From JAEKLB01 sp050249235 (GTDB lineage: Bacteria > Actinomycetota > Acidimicrobiia > Acidimicrobiales > CADCSY01), in NCBI GenBank assembly GCA_050249235.1, contig JBFWQW010000066.1, positions 1 through 15,372 on the forward strand: DNA of 15,372 nucleotides. The letters run 5' to 3'. The translations under genes and the position numbers were made by a program. The notes beneath the pieces were generated by a model. That model worked only from the letters and a program-made list of their open reading frames with translations, was not told the DNA's origin and did not search any database. How positions within the stretch are numbered: the first letter of the stretch is position 1; each line of letters starts with the position of its first letter. This document shows positions 5,743-12,413 of the stretch, piece by piece.

Positions 5743-7320
5743 TCAGGGATAGTGGTCGGGAAGGTCGTTCTCCCACAAAACCCCGTCGCCCCGGCCGAGC
5801 TGGTCCCGCACCCACCGCCGGGCCGCCTCGCGGTCCCGCACCGTGACCGCGCCGGGATGCCCCGCCAGCAGGGCCCGGCGGTTCGTCCAGCCCACGACCA
5901 CCAGCTCGGCGCCGCTGGCGGCCACCTCGGCCGCGAACCGCTGGTTGGCCTCGTCCTGGAGCGGGCCCAGCTCGACCATCCCGGGGGTGACGACCACCCG
6001 CCGCCCCTCCCCCACCCGCCGGCCGAGGGTGGCGAGGGCAGCGGCCGACCCGGCCGGGTTCGAGTTGAACGTGTCGTCCACGATCGTCAGGCCGTCGGCG
6101 GTGGTGGTGGTCGCCGACCGGCTGGCCGTGGGGCCGAGCCGGGGCAGGGCGGCGACGAGGGACCGCCGGTCGACGCCGAGCGCCGACGCCACCGCCACCG
6201 CGCAGGCGACGTTGCCCGGGTGCAGCTCACCGCGGGGCAGCACCGCCAGCACCTCGCCCCGCACCCGGACCGTGAGGGCGGCGCCCTCGGCACCCTCGGC
6301 GCCCTGGGCACCTCCCGTTGCCAGATCGTCCTCGGACACCAGCACGTCGAGCCCGCCCGCCGAGGGGTCGCTCCCCACCCGCCAGAGCTCGGTGGCACTC
6401 CCGGCCGCGACCCGGTCGGCGAGGTCGCGGAGGAGGGGCGAATCGACGCAGAGCACCGCCACCCGGGCGCCGTCCAGGATCTCGGCCTTGGCCTCGACGA
6501 TGGCCTCCAGGGTCCGCATCCGCTCGAGGTGGACCGGGCCGATGGCGGTGATCACGGCGACCTCAGGCCGCAGCCACTCGACGAGCGCCCGGATCTCGCC
6601 GGGCCCGTAGGTGCCCATCTCGGCCACGAAGACCTCGGTGCCCGGGCTCAGCTGCTCGTTGACGGCCCGGGACAGGCCGGCCTGGTTGTTCCAGCTGGCC
6701 GGGCTGGCCAGCGTGTCGAAGGTCGTGCCGACCAGGTCCCGCACGTGGTTCTTGACCGTCGTCTTCCCGTACGAGCCCGTGACCGCCACGACGCGGGGCC
6801 GGCTCCTGGCCAGCTTCTCGTCGGCGGCCCGCCGGAACCGGGCCGCCACCCCGCGCTCGAGCGGACGGTTGAGCCAGGCCGCCCCGTCGACGGCGAGGCC
6901 GAGGACCACCGGCGCCAGCGCGGCCGCCGGGCCGGCCCCCGCCAGCCTGCCGACGGCCGCCACGACCGCCGCCCCGGCCACGGCCGCCACGGCCAGCTGC
7001 TGGAGGGCCCGCCGGGTGGGCCGCAGTCGAGGCGAGCCGACCGGCGACAGGCCCAGCGGGAAGAGCCCGCCGAGCACGGCTGCGCCGGCGCCGAGCGAGG
7101 CCGACGTGGGACCGCCGTCGCCGGTGGTGGCGATGCTCCCGGCCACCAGCGCCAGCCACGCCAGGCCGAGGACCGGGTTGGGCGGCCGGCGCCGCAGCCA
7201 GCGACCGGCGGTCACCGCGACGGATCCCGGCAGGTAGTGCTCGCGCTGCGACACCCGCTGCCAGCGGAGGAGCGAGGTGACTGCGGCCAGGACCGCGACC
7301 ACGACGGCGAGGGCGCTCAC
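5743..7320 (-). CDS. Membrane-anchored Mur ligase family protein (MurF-like)
   Basis: A 525-aa protein. Residues 1-150 are hydrophobic, with about five possible transmembrane segments (near 2-17, 48-63, 75-93, 108-127, 131-148). The Mur ligase central domain follows: P-loop GSYGKTT (182-188), SWNNQAGLSRAVNEQL, EMGTYGPGEIRALVEWLRPEVAVITAIGPVHLE (234-266), HPGN (367-370). The C-terminal domain starts near DDTFNSNPAG (415-424), the MurF DDxxNANP motif. The SYGKTT and DDTFNSNP signatures point to MurF (addition of D-Ala-D-Ala or a similar dipeptide). The UDP-sugar-binding domain that normally precedes the P-loop is absent and the membrane region takes its place. The GTG start at 7320 overlaps the hydrolase stop by 4 bp (GTGA), so translation is probably coupled. 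The D-Ala-D-Ala ligase downstream supports a shared pathway. Confidence 0.85.
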   Translation of the reverse strand: MSALAVVVAVLAAVTSLLRWQRVSQREHYLPGSVAVTAGRWLRRRPPNPVLGLAWLALVAGSIATTGDGGPTSASLGAGAAVLGGLFPLGLSPVGSPRLRPTRRALQQLAVAAVAGAAVVAAVGRLAGAGPAAALAPVVLGLAVDGAAWLNRPLERGVAARFRRAADEKLARSRPRVVAVTGSYGKTTVKNHVRDLVGTTFDTLASPASWNNQAGLSRAVNEQLSPGTEVFVAEMGTYGPGEIRALVEWLRPEVAVITAIGPVHLERMRTLEAIVEAKAEILDGARVAVLCVDSPLLRDLADRVAAGSATELWRVGSDPSAGGLDVLVSEDDLATGGAQGAEGAEGAALTVRVRGEVLAVLPRGELHPGNVACAVAVASALGVDRRSLVAALPRLGPTASRSATTTTADGLTIVDDTFNSNPAGSAAALATLGRRVGEGRRVVVTPGMVELGPLQDEANQRFAAEVAASGAELVVVGWTNRRALLAGHPGAVTVRDREAARRWVRDQLGRGDGVLWENDLPDHYP

Positions 7321-8084
7321 GGCCCGATCCCGCAGAGGGCGTCGAGGGCCCGGCGGAGGGGCTCGGGGCGCTCCCGGTGCACGTCGTGGCCGACCCCGTC
7401 GAGGACGAGCAGGTCGTGAGGGACCTGGAGGAGCCCGGCCGCCCGGCGGGCCACCTCGACCGGGGCAGCCGTGTCGAGCGCACCCCACACCAGCCGGACC
7501 GGGCACCGCAGGGCGGCCAGCTCCGCTTCGTAGCTCTCGCCGACGAGGCGCACCAGGGTGTCGCGCATCACGCCCCGCGCCGCCCGGTAGTCGGCCGAGC
7601 CGTGCCGCTGGCGGGCCCGCTCCATCGTCACGTCGGGGACCAGGCCGAGGCGGTGGAGGGCCCTGACGGCGCGGAAGGCGGGCGCGGCGCGACCGCCCGT
7701 GCCCCGCAGGAGCGGCACACCGGTGAGCAGCAGTCCCGCCACCCGGTCGTCGCCGGCGGCCAGGGCGACGGCGACCCGCCCGCCGAAGCTGTGGCCGACG
7801 AGCACCACCGACCCGGCACCGGCGCCGAGACCGGGACCGAGGAGGTCGGTGACGGCATCGCCGACGACCGCGGCGTAGTCGGCGGCACCCCACGGCTCCG
7901 GCGGCGCCGGGGAGGTGCCGAAGCCGGGCAGATCGAGGGCGGCGACGGCGAGGGGAAGCCCGTCGACCACCGGCAGCAGGTCGCGCCGGTCGCGACCCCA
8001 CCCGTGGAGGAGCACGACGAGGGGACCGCCCGACCCGACGACGTCGGCGAACACCCGACCGCCGACCAGGCTCCGGAGCGTCAC
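7317..8084 (-). CDS. Alpha/beta hydrolase
   Basis: A 255-aa alpha/beta-hydrolase fold protein. LLHGWGRD (25-32) supplies the oxyanion-hole HG motif and GHSFGG (97-102) the nucleophile elbow with Ser99. GALD (201-204) gives the acid Asp204 and DGVGHDVH (229-236) the catalytic His233, so the triad is complete. The cap region (about 120-185) is short and Arg-rich. Substrates cannot be predicted; esters, peptides or amides are all possible for this family. It is the first gene of a tight minus-strand unit, and its TGA overlaps the GTG of the Mur ligase. The start is a GTG at 8084 with only a weak purine-rich leader. A TAAGAT (-10-like) lies on the minus strand at 8159-8154, about 70 nt upstream. 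No signal peptide is present, so it is probably cytoplasmic. Confidence 0.85.
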   Translation of the reverse strand: MTLRSLVGGRVFADVVGSGGPLVVLLHGWGRDRRDLLPVVDGLPLAVAALDLPGFGTSPAPPEPWGAADYAAVVGDAVTDLLGPGLGAGAGSVVLVGHSFGGRVAVALAAGDDRVAGLLLTGVPLLRGTGGRAAPAFRAVRALHRLGLVPDVTMERARQRHGSADYRAARGVMRDTLVRLVGESYEAELAALRCPVRLVWGALDTAAPVEVARRAAGLLQVPHDLLVLDGVGHDVHRERPEPLRRALDALCGIGP

Positions 8085-8232
8085 GAGCCGGCCGCCGGGG
8101 CTCGCCGCTCGACCCCGCGCGGTGTGGCATCGCGAGACCCCATCTCGGGCCGGATCTTACGGAGCTGCCGGCACGCGTCGGGACCCCGGTCGCGGGGCCC
8201 GGGCCGAGCGGACCGCCCGGACCCGACGGCGA

Positions 8233-9027
8233 TCAGGCCTGCCTGGAGACCGTGTAGGTGCCGCCCGCGTCGCAGGCCACCGCCACCCGGTCGGGGAAGA
8301 CGAGGACGCCCTGGGGCCGCCCGGTGGCGTTGAGGTAGCGGCGGACCCACAGCCCGCCCGGCTCCGGGAACCACTCGTCGACCCACCACCCCCGGGGATG
8401 ACGCTGGTCGAGCGACCACATCGGCCCGTCGAAGGGGGCGTGGTTGACGCTGGCGACGGTGAACTCCCGGGGGTTTCCGGGCACCTCGCTCACGATCAGG
8501 TAGGGGTCGCGCCCGTCGGCGCCCGGGGGCTGCCACAGGATCGGGGCCGTGAACTGGCGCATCTCGTCCTCCACGAACTCGTGGGGCCACGCCGGCGGGC
8601 GGGGCCCGTAGTCGACGCCGGCAAGGAGCCCGGCAAAGCGGAAGCGGCCGGTGGCGGCCCACGTCCCGACCCCCCACCTCGAGCCCCTGGCCTCGATGGT
8701 GGTGCCGTCGCCGAGGCTCCACGCCACGTGGGTGATGGCCTCCCGGCCCACCCCCTGGCCCGATCCGCTGAACAGCAGGGCGCCCCGGGCCCGCAACCCC
8801 TCCTCGACCGGGAGCACGATGCCCCGCTCGGTGGTGTCCCTCCACTGGAAGTAGGCCCCGTCGGGCACCGTCGGGTCGATCCCGGCCCGGAGGCAGGACC
8901 ACTGGACGAGCTCCGAGCAGTCGAAGGTGGTCGGGTCGGGGTCGAGCGGGCTCGTCTCGCTGCCGAACACGTAGCGGTCGCCCCGCTGGGCGATCGCCTG
9001 CACGAGCACGTCTTCGATGTGGACCAT
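8233..9027 (-). CDS. NlpC/P60-family cysteine peptidase-like protein
   Basis: A 264-aa protein. Residues 1-135 fit NlpC/P60: the nucleophile in TFDCSELVQW (Cys37), then a segment GALLFSG (82-88), and AITHVAWSLGDG with His100; the third polar position may be Glu112 in TTIEARGS. Residues 140-264 form a separate aromatic-rich beta domain (PYLIVSEVPGNP, MWSLDQRHPRGWWVDEWF, GTYTVSRQA) that I do not recognise. NlpC/P60 enzymes usually cut cell-wall peptides outside the cell, but this one starts directly MVHIEDVLVQAIAQRG with no signal peptide or membrane segment. The ATG at 9027 has GAGGG seven nt upstream; the longer open frame to 9822 is antisense to the reductase gene. A CTACCAT -10-like element lies at 9122-9116. 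Location and substrate are open. Confidence 0.78.
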   Translation of the reverse strand: MVHIEDVLVQAIAQRGDRYVFGSETSPLDPDPTTFDCSELVQWSCLRAGIDPTVPDGAYFQWRDTTERGIVLPVEEGLRARGALLFSGSGQGVGREAITHVAWSLGDGTTIEARGSRWGVGTWAATGRFRFAGLLAGVDYGPRPPAWPHEFVEDEMRQFTAPILWQPPGADGRDPYLIVSEVPGNPREFTVASVNHAPFDGPMWSLDQRHPRGWWVDEWFPEPGGLWVRRYLNATGRPQGVLVFPDRVAVACDAGGTYTVSRQA

Positions 9028-9115
9028 GGACCAACCCTCGGGAACGTGCCGGTCTGACCGCGCATCGTGGTGGAACCGAGCTCCTCCCACACGAGGCGCG
9101 CGTGGAGCACCTCGG

Positions 9116-9122
9116 ATGGTAG
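9116..9122 (-). promoter_or_regulatory. -10-like element CTACCAT upstream of the NlpC/P60 gene
   Basis: On the minus strand CTACCAT contains TACCAT, a TANNNT -10 hexamer, 88 nt before the ATG at 9027. No convincing -35 is seen. It lies in the divergent spacer shared with the aldo/keto reductase gene. Confidence 0.35.
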
Positions 9123-9198
9123 GCGAACCGAGGCCCCGACGGCGACGGGCACCGTGGGCGGCGTGAGGGCCGGGTCGGCATGCTGCGATGCTTCGGCG

Positions 9199-10206
9199 AT
9201 GCAGACCCCGCTCCCCACCCGCCCGCTCGGCCGCACCGGCATGGACATCACGCGGGTCGGCTTCGGCGCCTGGGCCGTCGGTGGCGAGTGGGCCTTCGGC
9301 TGGGGACCCCAGGACGACGCCCGGTCGGTCACCGCCATCCGCCACGCCGTCGAGTCGGGCATCAACTGGATCGACACCGCCCCGGCCTACGGGCTCGGCC
9401 ACTCGGAGGAGGTGGTGGCCGCCGCCCTGGCCGGCCTGCCGGAGGCCGACCGCCCCTACGTGTTCACCAAGGCCGGCCTGGTCTGGTCCGAATCGCAGGC
9501 CGACCCGCGGCCGGCCCGGGTGGGCGCGCCGGCCAGCATCCGCCGGGAGGTCGAGGCGTCGCTGCGCCGGCTCCGGACCGAGCGGCTCGACCTCTTCCAG
9601 ATGCACTGGCCGGCCGAGGACGGCACGCCCCTCGACGACTACTGGGGCACCTTCGCCGAGCTCCGCGACGAAGGCAAGGTCCGGGCCATCGGGCTGTCGA
9701 ACCACGACGTGGCCCAGCTGGAGGCGGCCGAGCGGCTGGCTCACGTCGACTCCCTCCAGCCACCCCTCAGCGCCATCAACCGCCGCGCCGCGGGCGACGT
9801 GGTGCCGTGGTGCGCCGCCCACGAGACCGGTGTGGTCGTCTACAGCCCCATGGCGTCCGGCCTACTGAGCGGCTCCTGGACCGCCGAGCGTTCGGCCGCG
9901 CTCGACCCGGGCGACTGGCGGAAGGGCAACCCGACCTTCGAGGGCGACCGGCTGGCCGCCGCCCTGGCCCTCGCCGACGGCCTGCGCCCCGTGGCCGAGC
10001 GCCACCAGGTGTCGGTCGGGGCGGTGGCCATCGCCTGGACGCTGGCCTTCCCCGGCGTCACGGGCGCCATCGTGGGGGCCCGGGGGCCCGAGCAGATCGA
10101 CGGCTGGCTGGCGGCCGCCTCCCTCGAGCTGGACGCCACCGACCTGACCGCCGCCGCCGAGGCCATCACCGCCAGCGGCGCCGGGAGCGGACCGGCCCGG
10201 CCCTGA
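9199..10206 (+). CDS. Aldo/keto reductase
   Basis: A 335-aa NADP-dependent oxidoreductase of the TIM-barrel AKR superfamily. The catalytic tetrad is visible: Asp59 and Tyr64 in INWIDTAPAYGLGHSEE, Lys91 in VFTKAG, His136 in LFQMHWP. The cofactor end has IGLSN and, near the C-terminus, AIAWTLAFPGVTGAIVGARGPEQI, the usual phosphate-binding strand and loop. It opens with RPLGRTGMDITRVGFGAWAVGG, the first hairpin of AKR proteins related to general-stress and potassium-channel-beta-like groups. Substrate unknown. The ATG at 9199 is chosen because homology begins just after it; the frame is open back to 9067, but that part is not conserved-looking. No SD is visible. GATGCT ends 6 nt before the ATG and could be a -10 for a leaderless mRNA, which is weak evidence. 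Confidence 0.92.
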   Translation: MQTPLPTRPLGRTGMDITRVGFGAWAVGGEWAFGWGPQDDARSVTAIRHAVESGINWIDTAPAYGLGHSEEVVAAALAGLPEADRPYVFTKAGLVWSESQADPRPARVGAPASIRREVEASLRRLRTERLDLFQMHWPAEDGTPLDDYWGTFAELRDEGKVRAIGLSNHDVAQLEAAERLAHVDSLQPPLSAINRRAAGDVVPWCAAHETGVVVYSPMASGLLSGSWTAERSAALDPGDWRKGNPTFEGDRLAAALALADGLRPVAERHQVSVGAVAIAWTLAFPGVTGAIVGARGPEQIDGWLAAASLELDATDLTAAAEAITASGAGSGPARP

Positions 10207-10294
10207 CCGGCCCTGCAGCCAACCCGACCCTGACCGGCCCTGCATCCGGGGTGGTCGGTGGTGGGGCCCGCCGACCCTGTCACCCCCTGACCGG
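10201..10294. repeat. CCCTGACCGG direct repeats after the reductase gene
   Basis: CCCTGACCGG occurs at 10201-10210 (covering the reductase stop codon), 10228-10237 and 10285-10294. The first two copies extend to 17 identical bases ending CCCTGCA, at 10201-10217 and 10228-10244. All lie upstream of the CTACGCT element of the next gene. They could be slippage duplications of the gene end or protein-binding sites. Confidence 0.55.
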
Positions 10295-10296
10295 TT

Positions 10297-10314
10297 GGCC
10301 CTACGCTCTGGGCC
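10297..10314 (+). promoter_or_regulatory. -10-like CTACGCT inside a short inverted repeat
   Basis: CTACGCT (10301-10307) contains a TANNNT -10 hexamer 113 nt before the GTG at 10421. GGCCC (10297-10301) and GGGCC (10310-10314) flank it as a 5-bp inverted repeat. This is the promoter candidate for the DUF7064-like gene; the -35 is not clear. Confidence 0.4.
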
Positions 10315-10420
10315 GGCCCGGGGGGACGTGAAGCCGTCCGACCGCAGCGCCCACAGCAGCACCGATTCCCGCGCAAACCGCCCGAAGGCCCGGCACGGGC
10401 CACCCGACCGAGGAGCACAC

Positions 10421-11476
10421 GTGGCCGACACGACCCGAACCGCGGAGGCGCAGGCATGGCCGGCGCAGCCCGAGCTCACCGCGGCCGACGACGGCTGGCA
10501 CGACCACTCACCGCACTGGTGGGAGACGGAGACCGCTTGGTTCACGTTCAACGTGCCCGAGCGGGCCATGTGCGGCTCCCTCTACGTGAAGGCCCGGTCC
10601 GTGCAGGAGACCTGCGACGGCGGCGCCTGGCTGTGGGACGACTCGTCGGCGGACACGCTCTACGACGAGCAGCCGGAGGGGCTCCCCTTCCCGAACCGGG
10701 GCGGCGACCTCCGGCATCTCACCGCGCCGAACGGCGTGACGATCGAGATGCTCGAGCCGCTCATGAAGTACCGCACCACCTACCGCGATCCCGGCCGGTT
10801 CGAGGCCGACCTCGTGCACGAGGGGATCATCCCGCCCCACTCCCACCCGATCGGCGCCTGGCCCTACTGGAACTCGCGCCACTTCGACCAGCCGATGCAC
10901 ACGACGGGCACGATCGTCGTCGCCGGCGAGACCATCCCCGTCGACTGCTACTCGATCAGGGACCGCTCCTGGGGCCCTCGCCCCGAGGGCCCGACGCCGC
11001 CCGACAAGAAGCTCGAGCGGGGCTCGTGGACCTTCAACGAGCGCCCACCCCGAGCCGCCCTCCCCTACTCGGTCGGCTACATGTACGCCGCCCAGGACGC
11101 GCAGCAGGCCTGGCTGGTCGGCACCAGCCCGCTCGTCGACGCGGACGGCACGCTCTCGGACGACCTCGACGCCGGTGCGGGCTACCTCGTGCGGGACGGC
11201 GTCTACGCCCCTCTCGTTCGCGGCTACCGCGAGACCGTCATCGACCCCGAGCACAAGTGGGTCACCAACGTCCACATCGAGGCGGTCGACGCCCTCGGCC
11301 GGCGGCTGACCTCCGACGGCGAGCTGCTCTCCCGCTGGGGCAGCCGGCCGGGCGGGTGCGCGCTGTTCCGCTGGACGTGGGATGGCGGGTGCGTCGGCTA
11401 CGGCGAGGACGAGTCGGGCGCCCCCCTCGAGTGGATGGAGGCGCTGAGCGGCACCACCTTCCCGCCGCTCGACTGA
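10421..11476 (+). CDS. DUF7064-like / CrtC-AttH-type lipocalin-fold protein
   Basis: A 351-aa protein without signal peptide. It has an N-terminal beta domain (WWETETAWFTFNVPERAMCGSLYVKAR, residues 34-60; LMKYRTTYRDPGRFEADL, 114-131) and a second domain containing HTTGTIVVAGETIPVDCYSIRDRSWGPRP (160-188). The CYSIRDRSWGPR signature is typical of actinobacterial DUF7064/7065 proteins, which are related to the two-lipocalin hydroxyneurosporene hydratase (CrtC)/AttH fold. Such proteins bind or hydrate hydrophobic, often terpenoid, molecules; the reaction here is unknown. The GTG at 10421 has GAGGAG (10410-10415) with a 5-nt spacer, and the longer frame to 10295 would include the promoter region. 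The adjacent FadR-type regulator and the P450/Ltp genes suggest a lipid or terpenoid breakdown role. I am sure of the fold group, not the function. Confidence 0.72.
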   Translation: MADTTRTAEAQAWPAQPELTAADDGWHDHSPHWWETETAWFTFNVPERAMCGSLYVKARSVQETCDGGAWLWDDSSADTLYDEQPEGLPFPNRGGDLRHLTAPNGVTIEMLEPLMKYRTTYRDPGRFEADLVHEGIIPPHSHPIGAWPYWNSRHFDQPMHTTGTIVVAGETIPVDCYSIRDRSWGPRPEGPTPPDKKLERGSWTFNERPPRAALPYSVGYMYAAQDAQQAWLVGTSPLVDADGTLSDDLDAGAGYLVRDGVYAPLVRGYRETVIDPEHKWVTNVHIEAVDALGRRLTSDGELLSRWGSRPGGCALFRWTWDGGCVGYGEDESGAPLEWMEALSGTTFPPLD

Positions 11477-11489
11477 CCGCGGGCGGGTC

Positions 11490-11521
11490 GACCCTCGCCG
11501 GGCCCCCCGGACCCGAGGGTC
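11490..11521 (+). terminator. Strong hairpin after the DUF7064-like gene
   Basis: Thirteen nt after the stop codon, GACCCTCG (11490-11497) pairs with CGAGGGTC (11514-11521). Inside, CCGGG (11498-11502) pairs with CCCGG (11506-11510) around a CCC loop, leaving a 3-nt bulge. The sequence after it is GTCCTCTACCCT, pyrimidine-rich but not a T-run, so Rho-independent termination is plausible but not certain. Confidence 0.45.
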
Positions 11522-11543
11522 GTCCTCTACCCTGACCCTCGGG
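11512..11543 (+). promoter_or_regulatory. 10-bp inverted repeat flanking the -10 of the FadR-type gene
   Basis: CCCGAGGGTC (11512-11521) and GACCCTCGGG (11534-11543) are perfect reverse complements 12 nt apart; their centres are 22 bp apart, about two helical turns. The -10-like CTACCCT (11527-11533) lies between them, 31 nt before the ATG at 11565. This is a good candidate operator for autoregulation. The left arm is shared with the upstream hairpin, so the two RNA structures are mutually exclusive. Confidence 0.5.
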
Positions 11544-11564
11544 GCGCAGGGACGACGAGGAGCG

Positions 11565-12383
11565 ATGGCGCAGAAGGACGACCCCGGACCGACGGACGGT
11601 TCCGCTCGCGGATCGGCCGAGTCGGCGGGGAGCAAGGCCCGCCAGGTGGCCGACGAGATCCGCGCCCGGATCGGGAGCGGCCGGCTCAAGCCCGGCGACT
11701 CGCTGCCGCCCGAGTCGACCCTCATGGGCACCCACGGTGTCTCCCAGCCCACCATGCGGGCCGCGTTGCGGATCCTCGAGTCGGAGGGACTGGTGCGGAT
11801 CAAGCGGGGCGCCGGGGGCGGCCCGCGCGTCCAGGAGCTCGACGTCGACGTCCTTGCCAAGCAGGCCGGCCTCTACCTGCAGGTGGCCGGCGCCGATCTC
11901 GCCGACCTGCTCGAGTCGCTGGTGCTGCTCCAACCAGGCGCCGTCGCGCTCGCCGCCGAGCGCCGGACGAAGAAGCAGCTCACCGCGCTCCGCCGCTGCG
12001 CCAGCCGGGCGCAGGCGTCGACGACCATGAGCGAGTTCAGCGACGCCGCCGCCGACTTCGTGGTGCTGCTGCTCGAGGCGTCGGGCAACAAGTCGCTGAA
12101 GCTCTGGGCGCTCATGACCGGCAGCCTGATCCGCCAGGGGATCCACCGGCGCCTCGACGACCGCCCCGTGGGTGAGGCCATGGTCTGGAATGCCGACCGG
12201 TTCGGCGAGATCGTCGACCTGCTCGAAGCTGGCGAGGGGCAGGCCGCGGCCGCTCTCTGGCACGCGCAGATGCTCATGACCACGGCTCCGGTCGACCCGA
12301 ACACCCGCCTCAAGTGGGTGTCGGGCGAACCCGTGCCCGAGGCGGCGCCCCGCCGGGCGCCGGCCCGTCCCCGGGCGCGCTGA
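11565..12383 (+). CDS. GntR-family (FadR-type) transcriptional regulator
   Basis: A 272-aa protein. The GntR winged helix covers about residues 24-90: KARQVADEIRARIGSGRLKPGDSLPPESTLMGTHGVSQPTMRAALRILESEGLVRIKRGAGGGPRV. A helical FCD-type effector domain covers 100-240. In FCD regulators, FHxxLxxAxGN and a later EHRxI carry metal-binding histidines; here the first reads DFVVLLLEASGN and the second ADRFGEIV, so these histidines are missing and only the His in LWHAQM (233) remains. Ligand sensing may therefore be metal-free, for example by an acyl-CoA-like compound. The ATG at 11565 follows GAGGAG closely. The N-terminal 23 residues and C-terminal 15 are low-complexity. Its place between the DUF7064-like gene and the P450/Ltp genes makes it the likely local regulator. 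It ends 30 bp before the convergent P450 gene. Confidence 0.9.
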   Translation: MAQKDDPGPTDGSARGSAESAGSKARQVADEIRARIGSGRLKPGDSLPPESTLMGTHGVSQPTMRAALRILESEGLVRIKRGAGGGPRVQELDVDVLAKQAGLYLQVAGADLADLLESLVLLQPGAVALAAERRTKKQLTALRRCASRAQASTTMSEFSDAAADFVVLLLEASGNKSLKLWALMTGSLIRQGIHRRLDDRPVGEAMVWNADRFGEIVDLLEAGEGQAAAALWHAQMLMTTAPVDPNTRLKWVSGEPVPEAAPRRAPARPRAR

Positions 12384-12413
12384 ACCCGGATCGGGTCCGA
12401 CCCCGTCGCCGCC

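Noticed and set aside
6058..6075. GTTCGAGTTGAAC resembling a second LexA box
   Set aside because: The half-sites are in the wrong order and it lies inside the Mur-ligase coding region.
4372..7419. 1015-codon plus-strand open frame
   Set aside because: Antisense to the Ddl-like and Mur-ligase genes; the absence of stops reflects high GC. The product is repetitive Gly/Arg/His/Pro without domains.
7321..8130. Extending the Mur-ligase protein upstream to 795 residues
   Set aside because: The extra residues are an Arg/Pro-rich translation of the hydrolase gene in another frame; the GTG overlapping the hydrolase stop is a far better start.
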